Below are positions 18,140-28,563 of a DNA stretch of 64,000 nucleotides, piece after piece. Under the pieces are notes generated by a model. It was not told the DNA's origin, did no database searches, and worked only from the letters and a program-made list of their open reading frames with translations. The position numbers and the translations under genes are program-made. The stretch comes from Bacteroidia bacterium (lineage in GTDB: Bacteria > Bacteroidota > Bacteroidia > B-17B0 > Aurantibacillaceae). The stretch is taken from NCBI GenBank assembly GCA_016787785.1, contig JAEUTO010000011.1, positions 310,001 to 374,000 on the forward strand, in the 5' to 3' direction. How positions within the stretch are numbered: position 1 is the stretch's first letter; each line of letters starts with the position of its first letter.

Positions 18140-19211
18140 TTAAATAACTAAACTCTAGTTGTAATAATAAAGCAGACGTTTTGCTAATAGTAAACTCCGT
18201 AGCCTGACAAATTTCATCCACGTGCAAACTGGGTTTATTGGCAAACACGTCAATCACTTTTTTTTCTTCCTCACTTAAATTTATTTGCAGTGGAATTTGT
18301 TTCGTTACTTTTGTCTTCTTCTCTGTTTCCTGCCATTGCATAGCGAACATAAGATCGGCAGCATTTTCGATTAACACGGCGTGGTTCTGTTTTATTAACC
18401 CATTACAGCCTTCCGCTAAAAGCTCGCCTGCCCTTCCGGGATAAGCGAACACATCTTTATTATAACTGTTCGCAATTGTTGCAGTAATTAAACTTCCGCC
18501 ACCGCGTTTACTTTCAATTACAACTAAGGCATCACAAAGGCCGGCAACTATTCTGTTTCGTTTTGGAAAATTAACCGCATCAGGATTTGTACCACTCATA
18601 AAATCAGTTAGTATCCCGCCTTGTCCTATCATGCGTTTAGCAACTTTATCGTGTATCTGCGGATAGATCCTGTCGAGACCGTGAGCAACAACTCCAACAG
18701 TTTGCAAACCGTTGTTCAAAGCTGTTTTGTGAGCAAGAACATCTACGCCATATGCAAGACCGCTTAAAATTAAAACGCCTGTATCTTTTATTTCTGAAAT
18801 AAACTCTTCTGTTTTTTCTTTTCCATAGTCGCTGGGCTTTCTTGTGCCAACTACAGAAATTATTCTGTCGTGATTTAAATTGGCATTACCTTTGTAATAC
18901 ATTAATACAGGACTATCGCTACAATATTTTAAACGAATAGGATAGTCTTCGTCAGTAAAGAATAATGGCTTGATGTTGTATTTTTGAATAAATTCAATTT
19001 CTTCTTCTGCCCTTGTTAAAACATCTTTGCTATTAACTATCGAATTAGCCCATGTTGAACCAATGCCCGGAATTTTTAACAAGTGCGCTTGCTTTTGTTT
19101 AAATACCTCTCTTGCACTACCACAATAGGCCAATAACGATTTTGCATTAACGTCTCCTATCCCTTCAATTAGGGTTAATCCGATCTGGTAAGGCAATTCG
19201 TCTAAATTCAT
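18102..19211 (-). CDS. dprA: DNA-processing protein DprA
   Basis: The 369-residue protein has an N-terminal helix-hairpin-helix segment (LLKIPGIGSTWANSIV), the Rossmann-like DprA/Smf core with VGTRKPSDYG, 'LILSGLAYGVDVLAH', 'FPKRNRIVAGL' and 'KRGGGSLITA', and a C-terminal winged-helix tail. DprA loads RecA on incoming single-stranded DNA during natural transformation, though it is kept by many bacteria not known to be competent. Its 3' end overlaps the convergent acyltransferase gene. Confidence 0.93.
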   Translation of the reverse strand: MNLDELPYQIGLTLIEGIGDVNAKSLLAYCGSAREVFKQKQAHLLKIPGIGSTWANSIVNSKDVLTRAEEEIEFIQKYNIKPLFFTDEDYPIRLKYCSDSPVLMYYKGNANLNHDRIISVVGTRKPSDYGKEKTEEFISEIKDTGVLILSGLAYGVDVLAHKTALNNGLQTVGVVAHGLDRIYPQIHDKVAKRMIGQGGILTDFMSGTNPDAVNFPKRNRIVAGLCDALVVIESKRGGGSLITATIANSYNKDVFAYPGRAGELLAEGCNGLIKQNHAVLIENAADLMFAMQWQETEKKTKVTKQIPLQINLSEEEKKVIDVFANKPSLHVDEICQATEFTISKTSALLLQLEFSYLIKSRPGKMYELA

Positions 19212-19282
19212 TTATTGGGTATAAATTTAGTTTCAAAATAAAAAAACCATTTACTATATTGTAAACTTATTCTTATCTAAAC

Positions 19283-21652
19283 ATGAACAAATCTACGGCC
19301 AAACTTATAGTAGTTCTTGCTTTATTTTGTAGTATTTTAAAAGCTCAAACCAATGCCTGTTCTATTAAAGGATTTGTTACCGATTCCAAAAGTGGCGATA
19401 CGCTAATTGGTGCTATTGTAAGTGTTGATGCAAAAAACGCAGTAGCGGCAGATCTTCATGGCTATTTTGAGTTAAGAGTTACGGCAGGGTCTTATACACT
19501 GCAGTGTAACATGGCCGGTTATAGCGCGTTTAAAACACCCTTGCAACTTAACGAGGGTGAAACCGCAAACATCCCTGTTTTGATGATAGACGCCAACACT
19601 TCTCTTGATGAAGTTGTTGTGAGCGCAGGAAAATTTGAACAGAAATTAAGTGATGTTACGGTAAGCATGGATATTATAAAACCATCTTTAATAGAAAATA
19701 AGAATGCTACTAATCTTGATGTGATCATTAATCAGGTACCGGGTGTTACGGTGGCCGACGGACAGGCTAGTATGCGTGGTGGAAGTGGTTTTAGCTATGG
19801 CGCCGGCAGCCGTGTATTAATGCTGGTTGACGAAATGCCAATGATAAGTGCTGATGCAGGAGATATTAAATGGAATTATTTGCCATTAGAAAATATTGAA
19901 CAGGTAGAAGTTATTAAAGGTGCTTCATCCGCTTTATTCGGATCGAGTGCGCTTAACGGTGTAATTAATTTGCGCACCATTTATCCCAAAGATAAGCCCA
20001 TGACAAGCATTATTACCTCTTTTGGAAGTTTTGATGCGCCAAGTAAAACTTATAAATGGTGGCAGGGCACAACACAATTTCAAAAAGGAATTAACCTTTC
20101 GCATGCGCAAAAAATTGGCAGATTTGATCTTGTTTTAGGCGGACACCTTTTTACAGACGACGGATTCAGAATGCTGGAAACAGAAGAAAGAAAACGTTTT
20201 AATTGCAACCTTAAATATAATTTCAAAAAAATACAAGGGCTTGCTGTTGGTGTAAATACAAATATGATGAACACTGTTGGGGGCTTGTTTTTCTTATGGC
20301 AAAGCTACGACTCTGCTTACATTCCTCAAGGACGAAGTATCCAAAAATATAATAACGACCGTTTTAATATTGATCCTTTTGTAACTTATTTTTGGAAGAA
20401 CAATAAATTAAGTTTACGCAACCGCTATTTTAAAACCGTTAACCGAAACGATAAAGGCCAGGGCAGCAGCGCCGAGCTGTATTATAGCGAATTGCAATAT
20501 CAAAAACGTTTTGACAATAATTTAAATATTACAACCGGTGCTGTGTATATGGAACAACAAGTGCTGGGTGATTCTTTGTACGGTAAACACAGCGGGCAAA
20601 ATATTGCAGGCTATATACAGGCTGACAAAAAATTCTTTGATAAACTAACTGTTTCTCTTGGTTTACGAGGCGAGTTCTATAAATTAGATACAGCAAAAAC
20701 CAACGGGTATTTATTTCCACACGATCGCAAGGTGCCATTACCTTTTCAACCAGTTGCTCGAATCGGTTTAAATTACCATGCTTTTGAATATACTTTTTTT
20801 AGAGCATCTTTCGGGCAAGGTTATCGTTTTCCGAGCGTTGCAGAAAAATTTGTAAGCACCGCTGTAAGCTCATTAAAAATTTACCCTAATAATTCATTAC
20901 AACCCGAACGTGGATACAGTGCAGAGGTTGGTCTTAAGCAAGGATTTAAACTAGGGGGCTTTCAGGGCTTTTTAGATCTTGCGGCATTTTATACCAAGTA
21001 CGAAAGCATGGTAGAATTTGTTTTTGATATTTATAAACCAGGTGGCGCAACCGGAATTTTTTACCAGGATATTGCATACGCAGGATTTAAATCACAAAAT
21101 ATTGGCGAAGCGCAAATTAGTGGTTACGAAGCTTCGGTAAGCGGTACCGGAAAAATTGGCCCCATAAAAGTAACCCTGTTTTCGGGTTACACTTATATGA
21201 ATCCCATCAATCCAAATTTTGATCCTAAAAGAGATACACTTGGCTTGCCCGGTGTAAATGTTTTAAAATACCGCAGCAAACATTTATTAAAGAATGATAT
21301 ACAGTTAGACTATAAATTTCTGGCGTTGGGTTACAGTACACGTTTTCAAAGTAAAACAGAAAATATTGACAGACGTTTTACGCAAAGTATTTTGCACGAG
21401 TATAACGATATTGCAAACGGTGTTAACTGGGATGAAGTAGATGCAACATATATTTTACCCGGTTTAAATAAAAACTTTGGCGAGTTTCAAAAATCAGTTT
21501 GGGTGCACGATGCCCGCATCTCTTGCAAGATTGGCAAATATGTAAAGATCTCTTTTATCGTAAATAATTTTACCAACGTGTCTTACCAGGCCAGACCGGG
21601 TGATCTGCGCGCGCCTACGCAATATGTGGGGCAGCTGGCTTTGAAGTTTTGA
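19283..21652 (+). CDS. TonB-dependent receptor
   Basis: The 789-residue protein has a signal peptide (residues 1-21), an N-terminal carboxypeptidase-regulatory-like domain (about 25-110, 'GFVTDSKSGDTLIGAIVSVD'), a plug domain (about 120-235, 'GASSALFGSSALNGVINLRT') and a 22-strand barrel ending in the aromatic 'YVGQLALKF'. 'SLDEVVVSAGKFEQKL' contains a TonB box-like stretch. It imports an unidentified substrate over the outer membrane. There is no SusD-like partner next to it, so a glycan utilisation locus is unlikely; a metal chelate or vitamin is possible. It is divergent from dprA. Confidence 0.92.
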   Translation: MNKSTAKLIVVLALFCSILKAQTNACSIKGFVTDSKSGDTLIGAIVSVDAKNAVAADLHGYFELRVTAGSYTLQCNMAGYSAFKTPLQLNEGETANIPVLMIDANTSLDEVVVSAGKFEQKLSDVTVSMDIIKPSLIENKNATNLDVIINQVPGVTVADGQASMRGGSGFSYGAGSRVLMLVDEMPMISADAGDIKWNYLPLENIEQVEVIKGASSALFGSSALNGVINLRTIYPKDKPMTSIITSFGSFDAPSKTYKWWQGTTQFQKGINLSHAQKIGRFDLVLGGHLFTDDGFRMLETEERKRFNCNLKYNFKKIQGLAVGVNTNMMNTVGGLFFLWQSYDSAYIPQGRSIQKYNNDRFNIDPFVTYFWKNNKLSLRNRYFKTVNRNDKGQGSSAELYYSELQYQKRFDNNLNITTGAVYMEQQVLGDSLYGKHSGQNIAGYIQADKKFFDKLTVSLGLRGEFYKLDTAKTNGYLFPHDRKVPLPFQPVARIGLNYHAFEYTFFRASFGQGYRFPSVAEKFVSTAVSSLKIYPNNSLQPERGYSAEVGLKQGFKLGGFQGFLDLAAFYTKYESMVEFVFDIYKPGGATGIFYQDIAYAGFKSQNIGEAQISGYEASVSGTGKIGPIKVTLFSGYTYMNPINPNFDPKRDTLGLPGVNVLKYRSKHLLKNDIQLDYKFLALGYSTRFQSKTENIDRRFTQSILHEYNDIANGVNWDEVDATYILPGLNKNFGEFQKSVWVHDARISCKIGKYVKISFIVNNFTNVSYQARPGDLRAPTQYVGQLALKF

Positions 21653-21716
21653 TCTATACGATAATTTGTCTTTGCTCTGAGAATAATTTAATAGCGTTAA
21701 TACTCCAATTCCAACG

Positions 21717-22322
21717 ATGAATAAATACAGCAGCTTATTTTTACCGGCTATTTTCTTTTTCATTATTAGTTGTGAAGATGGCAAGAGTACAAAAAACAAT
21801 ATCGCTTTTGATTCAACAGATTCTTTGGATAGTTCAAAACGTGAGGATTCTACAACATTGAAAGTTGCGGATAAGAAATTAGATTCCGTGTCAGCAAATA
21901 AAAATGACACTTCATTTTTAAATGGCGACAACCTGAAAACAGACGATTATATTAAACACTATCCTGTTAATCAAAATGCTGAATTAAGAAGCGAAATAGA
22001 GCGGTTGAGAAAAGAATGGAAAAACGCACCCAATCCAATAACCGCAATCTACCAGGGAAACGACTTTGGTGCTTATCACCACTTACTTTTTAAAGCCGCA
22101 AACGGAGCAGTGTACGATTTTGGACAAGCAAAAAATAATTATGGGCAATATAACCTTCATAAACTCTCAGGACAATATGAAGACAATCCTGAATTTTTAG
22201 GAAAAGAATTTAAAGTTTACTGGGATTGGAAATTATCTGAATTTCTTTGCTGCCATGGAGAATATGGTGAAGCCAAAGCGTATTTGCCCTCAATAACGAA
22301 ACTAGAATTAGTTAAAAAATAG
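21717..22322 (+). CDS. Hypothetical lipoprotein
   Basis: The 201-residue protein starts MNKYSSLFLPAIFFFIISC, a lipoprotein signal with Cys 19. A low-complexity, Ser/Asp/Lys-rich linker (about 20-75) follows, then a compact C-terminal region with 'ITAIYQGNDFGAYHHLLFKA', 'VYDFGQAKNNYGQY' and 'FKVYWDWKLSEFLCC'. The last part suggests a small folded domain binding or sensing at the cell envelope. I know no family name. It lies 64 bases after the TonB receptor on the same strand and may be expressed with it. Confidence 0.7.
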   Translation: MNKYSSLFLPAIFFFIISCEDGKSTKNNIAFDSTDSLDSSKREDSTTLKVADKKLDSVSANKNDTSFLNGDNLKTDDYIKHYPVNQNAELRSEIERLRKEWKNAPNPITAIYQGNDFGAYHHLLFKAANGAVYDFGQAKNNYGQYNLHKLSGQYEDNPEFLGKEFKVYWDWKLSEFLCCHGEYGEAKAYLPSITKLELVKK

Positions 22323-22390
22323 GGCTAACAACAATTTAAAAATAGCAAGCGAATAACTTCGTGGGCCCTTTTGTGATAAAACAAAAAAAA

Positions 22391-25213
22391 TTATTTACTC
22401 AACATTACAAAGGCGCTCCAATAAAAAGGCTCTTTATATTTAATTTTTAATTGTTTTATCGCGTCAGAAAATGCTTGTTGTTTATTTCCGCTTTTTGCAT
22501 AGTTGGTGTAGAACAAGGTCATTAATTCCATAGTAGCAGCGTCGCTCACGCTCCACAAACTCATAATAATACTTTTTGCACCTGCAATTAAAAAAGCGCG
22601 TTGCAAACCGTAAACGCCTTCTCCCTGCTTAACACTTCCCAAGCCGGTTTCGCAAGCGCTTAAAACTACAAGGTCTGTCTTGTCCAAATTTAAACTCATT
22701 GCTTCGTATGCTGTTAAAATTCCATTCTCGCTATTTGGCGATGGATGAAAATTCTCGTCGAACACGTTTTCGCAATTTGCTAAAAGCACGCCACTCCTTA
22801 ATAACGGGTTCTCTTTTGCCGCAGAAACATCCACACCCAAAACTTTAGTGGTTTCTAATTGACTAAGATCTGCTAAAAAATAACCATGGGTAGCAATGTG
22901 TAAAATGCTTGGCGAATTAATATCTTTTACCTTTGCTTCTGTTGCGCTTGCACCAAATAACGCAGTTGCTTTAACTTTGTAAGTAGTTAATAATTTGGTA
23001 ATGTTCTTTACCTCTATCTCCGTGCCAGGCAATTGTTCAACAACGCCGTTTGTTCCGTACTTTGGATTGCCAATTAAAAAAGCTGAGGTTGGTTTTCTTG
23101 ATTCGCTTTCCGTTTTCTTAACGTCTAAAAGATCTTTGGTATTTCCTGTAAATTGTAAAGAATACTTATCTACCAAATATTTTCCGTCTGTGTCTTTTAA
23201 AGCGTTAATGCTTAACTGATGATAAGCGCCGTCTAAAGAAAGATATAATTTGTTAATTCCTTTTAATTGCTCATCCAGTAATTTCCAGGTAATGGCATAA
23301 GCTTCATTTTCGATCTGCTGGTCTATTGTCTTTTTTCTAAACTCACTAACAGCATCGTTAATCGTTTTTACACTTCCCAGATCAATTATTTTCAGATCTG
23401 TTTGCGTTAAAAGTAAGGCCAGGTAATTTCCGTTTGCGGTAAACCCGTTTTTGTATTCGTTCAATTCTAAGATCTCTACAGCAGCCTCTCCGGCTTTTAA
23501 TTGTTTTTGAATAGTACTATAAGTAATGTTTTGCAAAGAGTTGCTTTCTTTAAACAAAGAACTTTTTTGAGAAAGCTCACGCTCCAGCTCGTTAGCTCTT
23601 GTTTTTAAACTATCAATATTTAATTTTTCTTTTGCTAATTCTTCTTTACTTAGCTGATATGCCTGATTTAAATTTTCTTTTGTTTCGAGCCAATTTTTAT
23701 ATGCTGTTTTTAACGATTGATCATTACTCGCGGCAATAATATTTCTGATCTTAGAAGAATTACTTAATAAAAAGCCTTTAGTATTAATTACCGCATTGTA
23801 TAATTGTTTGGAAAGACTTGTATCGGTAGATGAGTTGTCGTAGGCAAAAGAATAAAAGCGTTGCAAACGATTATTTGTTTTTTCCCAGTACAGTGTTTTT
23901 TCGTTATCATTCAACGAATTAAAAAAAGTAGTGATATAGTTTAGGGTATTATCAATAACTATTTTATAATTATCTCTTGCTTCGGTAATTTTCTGGTTTT
24001 GCCATTGTGCTAATGCAAGATCTTCTAATGCCTGCGTATAGTTAGGGTGAGTTTCGCCATAAATTACTTTCTTGAGCTCTACCACTTTTAACATGAGCTC
24101 AAGCGCTTTGGTTGGATTATTATTGAAGCGGTAAAAATTAGCCAGTTCTTGTTGTGTTGAAATGGTAGCAGGATTATTATTGCTGAGTTTGCGCTTGTAA
24201 ATATCAATAGCGCTTAACAATAATTGTTCTACTTTACTGTTACGCCCTCCCATTTCCATATACAATTGGGCAAGCCCTGTTTTTAAGTGGGCAAGATCGG
24301 GATGGGCTCCTAATTTTCTCTCTTTAATTTCAATAGCTTTTAAATATAATTTTTCTGACTCATCGTACTTCTTCTCGAAGCGGTAAATATTTGCAAGGTT
24401 AATTTGCAACTTAATATAGTTACTGTAATAATCTTTTAATACAGTTGAAGCTTCGGCAATACTTTGGTTCATTTGGCTTTCAGCGTCTTTTAATTTATTC
24501 ATGTCCAAATACGTCATAGCAAGATTATTGGAGATAAGCGCTTTTGCCAATGGGTCGTTTTGTGCTTTTGCTAATTCAAATGCTTTTTTAAACTCTGATT
24601 CTGCCTCTGTATAAAAACCTGTTTCTTTTTTTAGAACAGCGTCGTTATTTATTGAAACGATTAACTTGCCTTTATTAGAAAGTTTTTCACGAAGTGTTAT
24701 AGCCTCTTCGCTATAGGGCTTTGCTTTTATGAACCTTCCGCCTGATTGATACACCAAGGCTAGATCACTAATTGCCTGTGCGTAATTTTCCGAAGTATCT
24801 TTACCTGCTTTTATATACAATTCTTTTGCCTGCAAAAAACATTGTTCAGCTAAGTTTAATTTATTATTTGCCATTAACACCTCGCCATTCTTTAAATTAG
24901 AATAAGCCCTTTCTTCTTTTGTTATTTCACCCGCTTTTGCAATTTTTGCGGCGCTTAACAAATTGCTCGTAAAGGTGCCACCCTTTTCTTCGGCCTCAAA
25001 AAGACCGCTGTTATCTAGAAAAGAAATGGCATAATTAAAGTTACTTGCATCATAATCCTGTTGATCTTTTTCCCATACATCCGTGGTCTTTTCCCTTGTT
25101 TTTTCTCTTAATTTATCGGTCTTTTCTTTTAAAAAACCCCCCACGTTAATTTGTGAAAAGCTTTGCGTATAGCAAAAAACCATAACAAGAACTATAAAAA
25201 ACTGCTTTTTCAT
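22391..25213 (-). CDS. Secreted TPR-CHAT domain protease-like protein
   Basis: The 940-residue protein has a signal peptide (residues 1-20), about a dozen tetratricopeptide repeats (roughly 100-430), a helical middle region and a C-terminal CHAT domain (about 650-940). CHAT is a caspase-like cysteine peptidase fold; the expected catalytic dyad is visible as His in HIATHGYF (about residue 776) and Cys in VVLSACETGLG (about 854). Both are intact. CHAT proteins with TPRs occur widely in Bacteroidota and cyanobacteria. Because this one carries a signal peptide it should act in the periplasm or outside, unlike the cytosolic CHAT effectors of defence systems. Its target is unknown. Confidence 0.87.
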   Translation of the reverse strand: MKKQFFIVLVMVFCYTQSFSQINVGGFLKEKTDKLREKTREKTTDVWEKDQQDYDASNFNYAISFLDNSGLFEAEEKGGTFTSNLLSAAKIAKAGEITKEERAYSNLKNGEVLMANNKLNLAEQCFLQAKELYIKAGKDTSENYAQAISDLALVYQSGGRFIKAKPYSEEAITLREKLSNKGKLIVSINNDAVLKKETGFYTEAESEFKKAFELAKAQNDPLAKALISNNLAMTYLDMNKLKDAESQMNQSIAEASTVLKDYYSNYIKLQINLANIYRFEKKYDESEKLYLKAIEIKERKLGAHPDLAHLKTGLAQLYMEMGGRNSKVEQLLLSAIDIYKRKLSNNNPATISTQQELANFYRFNNNPTKALELMLKVVELKKVIYGETHPNYTQALEDLALAQWQNQKITEARDNYKIVIDNTLNYITTFFNSLNDNEKTLYWEKTNNRLQRFYSFAYDNSSTDTSLSKQLYNAVINTKGFLLSNSSKIRNIIAASNDQSLKTAYKNWLETKENLNQAYQLSKEELAKEKLNIDSLKTRANELERELSQKSSLFKESNSLQNITYSTIQKQLKAGEAAVEILELNEYKNGFTANGNYLALLLTQTDLKIIDLGSVKTINDAVSEFRKKTIDQQIENEAYAITWKLLDEQLKGINKLYLSLDGAYHQLSINALKDTDGKYLVDKYSLQFTGNTKDLLDVKKTESESRKPTSAFLIGNPKYGTNGVVEQLPGTEIEVKNITKLLTTYKVKATALFGASATEAKVKDINSPSILHIATHGYFLADLSQLETTKVLGVDVSAAKENPLLRSGVLLANCENVFDENFHPSPNSENGILTAYEAMSLNLDKTDLVVLSACETGLGSVKQGEGVYGLQRAFLIAGAKSIIMSLWSVSDAATMELMTLFYTNYAKSGNKQQAFSDAIKQLKIKYKEPFYWSAFVMLSK

Positions 25214-25334
25214 GACCTAAAATTAGTCATAAAATTTAGGAAATAACAGAGTTAAATGGATGTAGTAGGCCTTTGAGAACTTATTTTTTAATATTTCAAA
25301 TAAAATTTTATATTTAGTCTTTTAATCTCCAAAA

Positions 25335-26387
25335 ATGAAACATAACTATTTAGCCTTTCTGGTTTTTTTAATGTTCACTGCCCGTTCGCAGGATACAGTT
25401 AAAGTAGCGAGCAATTTAACCCCCGAACAAATTGCCGAGCAGGATTACAACTCGGGTCTTGCCGCGCTTAAAAAAAACGAATGTGCAGCCGCTGTTGAGC
25501 TCTTCAATAAATCCTTAGTAGCAAAACCAAATTTTGATAAAGCTCTTGCAAATCGTGCTATTGCCTACACGCACTTAAAAAAGCACAACGAAGCGTTAAC
25601 CGACATTAATAGTGCCATTAAACTCAATCCACAAAATCCTGAATTTTATTTTAATAAAAGTTTGATCTTTTATGACCTCAGCCAAAGAGACAGTCAGTCT
25701 GTAGCACTTGATAATTGTCTTAAAATAAATCCGGCGCACGCCGAAGGTTGTTATTATAAAGGTATTGCGTTATACGGTTCTGCAGACTACGATAAATCAA
25801 TAGAATTCTTTACAAAAGCAATTGCTGCAAATCCAAATTATGTTTACGCCTATAACGACAGGGCCAGCGCAAAAAGAGCAAAAGCAGATTACGCAGGAGC
25901 AATTGCCGATTATGAAAAAGCCATCAGCCTTGATGCTTCTTTGGTTTTTATTCATAACAATCTTGGTTCGGCTTATCGTTTAAATAAAAATTATGATAAG
26001 GCTATTGCAGCCTACACAAAGGCATTACAGGCCAATCCGAATTATTTGGTGGCGTTAAATAACAGGGGTTCGGCAAATTTTGAGAACAACAATCTTAAAG
26101 CTGCACAAGCTGATTTTGAAGAAGTATTAAAAAAAGATCCGAAAAACTCTTTCGCGTACAACAACTTATCATCTATTGCTATAAAAAATAAAGATTACAA
26201 AAAAGCAAAAGATATGGCTAACCGTTCTATAGAAAGCGATCCAAAAAATGGGCCCGCCTATTACAACCGTGGTATTGCACGCCAAATGCTGCGCGAAGAA
26301 GCCGATTGCTGTAACGATTGGAAAAAAGCTTATGAGCTGGGCGTTAGTAACGCTAAAACATTTATTAATGCTTCTTGCTTAGATTAA
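25335..26387 (+). CDS. TPR repeat protein, secreted
   Basis: The 350-residue protein has a signal peptide (MKHNYLAFLVFLMFTARSQ) followed almost entirely by canonical tetratricopeptide repeats of 34 residues, for example 'ALANRAIAYTHLKKHNEAL' and 'IHNNLGSAYRLNKNYDKAI'. The last repeat holds a CC pair (EADCCNDW). It is probably a periplasmic scaffold. The next gene, a PD40/OmpA protein, starts 16 bases later and the two are surely co-transcribed. It is divergent from the TPR-CHAT gene, with 121 bases between. Confidence 0.85.
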   Translation: MKHNYLAFLVFLMFTARSQDTVKVASNLTPEQIAEQDYNSGLAALKKNECAAAVELFNKSLVAKPNFDKALANRAIAYTHLKKHNEALTDINSAIKLNPQNPEFYFNKSLIFYDLSQRDSQSVALDNCLKINPAHAEGCYYKGIALYGSADYDKSIEFFTKAIAANPNYVYAYNDRASAKRAKADYAGAIADYEKAISLDASLVFIHNNLGSAYRLNKNYDKAIAAYTKALQANPNYLVALNNRGSANFENNNLKAAQADFEEVLKKDPKNSFAYNNLSSIAIKNKDYKKAKDMANRSIESDPKNGPAYYNRGIARQMLREEADCCNDWKKAYELGVSNAKTFINASCLD

Positions 26388-26403
26388 TTTTATTATTGAC
26401 ACT

Positions 26404-28542
26404 ATGAAAAAATTATTACTTACAATAACATTTATTTATTTTTCTCTCTTATCATTTTCTCAATCGATAGAATTTGAAAAGGATAATTTCCCTGGCAAAA
26501 AAGATGAAATGAAAGCTGCCCGAAAGCAGTTGGATATTGGAACTGAATTTTACATGCAAGGAAGAAAAGAATTTGATGATTTTAAAAAATCGTACATGTC
26601 GGAGCACCGCTACTGTCCTGTAAGCCATTACGATTACCAAAAAGCCGGTTACCAGAATTTCCGCGATGCTCTTTCACCATTATCAACAGCACAGGCGTTT
26701 AATCCAAACAACGCGCGTTTAAATTACATGTTAGGTTTTGTTGCTTTTATTACAGATCCAACAACGCCTCAAACATTAAAATATTTTGAAACCGCTTACA
26801 AATTAGATCCTTTAGCGGAGGCTGATATGACCTTTTGGTTAGCCTGGAGCTATCATTTAAATAGCCGTTGGGACGAAGCAATTAAATTTTATCAGCTCTT
26901 TCTTCAGTCTGGCAAAAAAAATGCTATGGAAACGGAAGACGTAAATAAAAAAATTGCAGAGTGTAACAATGGAAAAAAATATAGTGCCAACCCGGAGCGG
27001 GTATTTGTAGATAATCTGGGCCCTGCCATTAATAGTTCGTTTCCTGAATACGGCCCGTCTATTTCTGCTGATGAGGAAACTATTATTTTTACTGCAAGAA
27101 GAGACAACTCTACCGGAATGAAACGTGATGAAAACGATAATGGTTATTTTGAAGATGTTTATTCATCTGTAAAATTAAATGGCAAATGGCAACCCTCAAA
27201 ACAATTAAGTAAAAATGTAAATACCGAGAACCACGATGCTGCAGCGGGCCTTTCTTCGGATGGAAGCAAGCTTTACGTTTACAGGCACTCGGGTAAAGAT
27301 GGTGGCGATCTCTACGAATCTGTTTTATTTGGTGCAGATTGGGAAGAGCCGGTACACATGAACAAATACATTAACACAAAATATCATGAATCGAGTGTGA
27401 GTTTAAGTTTTGATGGCAAACGTTTGTATTTTGTAAGCGATAAAGAATCAGGACTTGGCGATAGGGATATCTATTACAGTGATATGGATGTAAAAGGTGA
27501 GTGGGGTGTTTCAAAGAACATTGGCCCTATTGTAAATACAAAATATGGCGATGAGGCTGTGTTCATGCATCCAGATGGTGTAACATTATATTTTAGCAGT
27601 AAAGGTCATAATACAATGGGCGGTTACGATATTTTTAAAACAACTTTGGTTAACGGCGTTTGGTCGGCTCCCGAAAATTTAGGTTACCCAATTAACGGGC
27701 CGGATGATGACGTTTTCTTTGTAGTAAGTGGTAGTGGTAGCCGTGCTTATTTTGCCTCGTCAAAAACAGGAGGCTTCGGTGAAAAAGATATTTACAAAAT
27801 TACATTCTTAGGCCCCGAAAAACATCCTTTATTAAATACAGAAGATCAGTTAATGGCTATGGCCGCCAACCCGGTGAGCAATTTAAAAGTAGAGAATGCC
27901 GTAGAAGTTGCGTCTGCAAAATTAACTATTTTAAAGGGTGTTGTTACAGATGCAAAAACTAACCAACCGCTGGAAGCTTCTATTGATCTTATTGATAACG
28001 ATAAGAACGTTGTATTAGCAACCTTTAAATCGAACAGCAGCAGCGGTAAATATTTAGTTACCTTACCAAGCGGAAAAAATTATGGTATTGCTGTAAAGCG
28101 TGATGGATATTTATTTCACTCTGAGAATTTTAACATTCCTGATAACGCAGCCTTCCAGGAATTTACAAAAGATGTAGCATTGAAAAGGATCGAGATCGGA
28201 AGCACCATTGTGTTACGTAATATTTTCTTTGATTTTGATAAAGCAACTATTCGTCCTGAATCTGCCAACGAGTTAGAGCGTTTAATTAAATTATTGAATG
28301 ATAATCCAACTTTAAAAATTGAGTTGGGTAGTCATACAGATAGCAAAGGCTCTGATGATTATAACATGAAATTAAGTGATAGCCGTTCTAAATCTGTAGT
28401 TGATTATTTAATTGGTAAAGGCATAAGCACAGCGCGTTTAGTTGCAAAAGGTTATGGCGAAACAAAACCAATTGATACCAACGAAACAGATGATGGTCGC
28501 CAGAATAACAGAAGAACTGAGTTTAAGATCTTAGAGAAGTAG
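26404..28542 (+). CDS. TPR/PD40/OmpA envelope protein, PorE-like layout
   Basis: The 712-residue protein has, in order: a signal peptide (1-19), a TPR-like helical region (about 70-200), a PD40 beta-propeller (about 210-470, repeated 'ISADEETIIFTARRD' and 'GGYDIFKTTL'-type blades), a carboxypeptidase-regulatory-like domain (about 515-600, 'GVVTDAKTNQPLEASIDLID') and an OmpA C-terminal domain with 'FFDFDKATIRPESANELE', 'GSHTDSKGSD' and 'NNRRTEFKILEK'. That order matches PorE of the type IX secretion system, but no lipobox cysteine follows the signal peptide. Such paralogues are numerous in Bacteroidota, so assignment to T9SS is uncertain. Confidence 0.85.
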   Translation: MKKLLLTITFIYFSLLSFSQSIEFEKDNFPGKKDEMKAARKQLDIGTEFYMQGRKEFDDFKKSYMSEHRYCPVSHYDYQKAGYQNFRDALSPLSTAQAFNPNNARLNYMLGFVAFITDPTTPQTLKYFETAYKLDPLAEADMTFWLAWSYHLNSRWDEAIKFYQLFLQSGKKNAMETEDVNKKIAECNNGKKYSANPERVFVDNLGPAINSSFPEYGPSISADEETIIFTARRDNSTGMKRDENDNGYFEDVYSSVKLNGKWQPSKQLSKNVNTENHDAAAGLSSDGSKLYVYRHSGKDGGDLYESVLFGADWEEPVHMNKYINTKYHESSVSLSFDGKRLYFVSDKESGLGDRDIYYSDMDVKGEWGVSKNIGPIVNTKYGDEAVFMHPDGVTLYFSSKGHNTMGGYDIFKTTLVNGVWSAPENLGYPINGPDDDVFFVVSGSGSRAYFASSKTGGFGEKDIYKITFLGPEKHPLLNTEDQLMAMAANPVSNLKVENAVEVASAKLTILKGVVTDAKTNQPLEASIDLIDNDKNVVLATFKSNSSSGKYLVTLPSGKNYGIAVKRDGYLFHSENFNIPDNAAFQEFTKDVALKRIEIGSTIVLRNIFFDFDKATIRPESANELERLIKLLNDNPTLKIELGSHTDSKGSDDYNMKLSDSRSKSVVDYLIGKGISTARLVAKGYGETKPIDTNETDDGRQNNRRTEFKILEK

Positions 28543-28563
28543 TTTTAAGTTTTTTGTTATGCG

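Noticed and set aside
22391-25213. CHAT protein as part of a phage-defence or CRISPR type III-E system
   Set aside because: It carries a signal peptide and no effector, nucleic-acid sensor or CRISPR gene is near.
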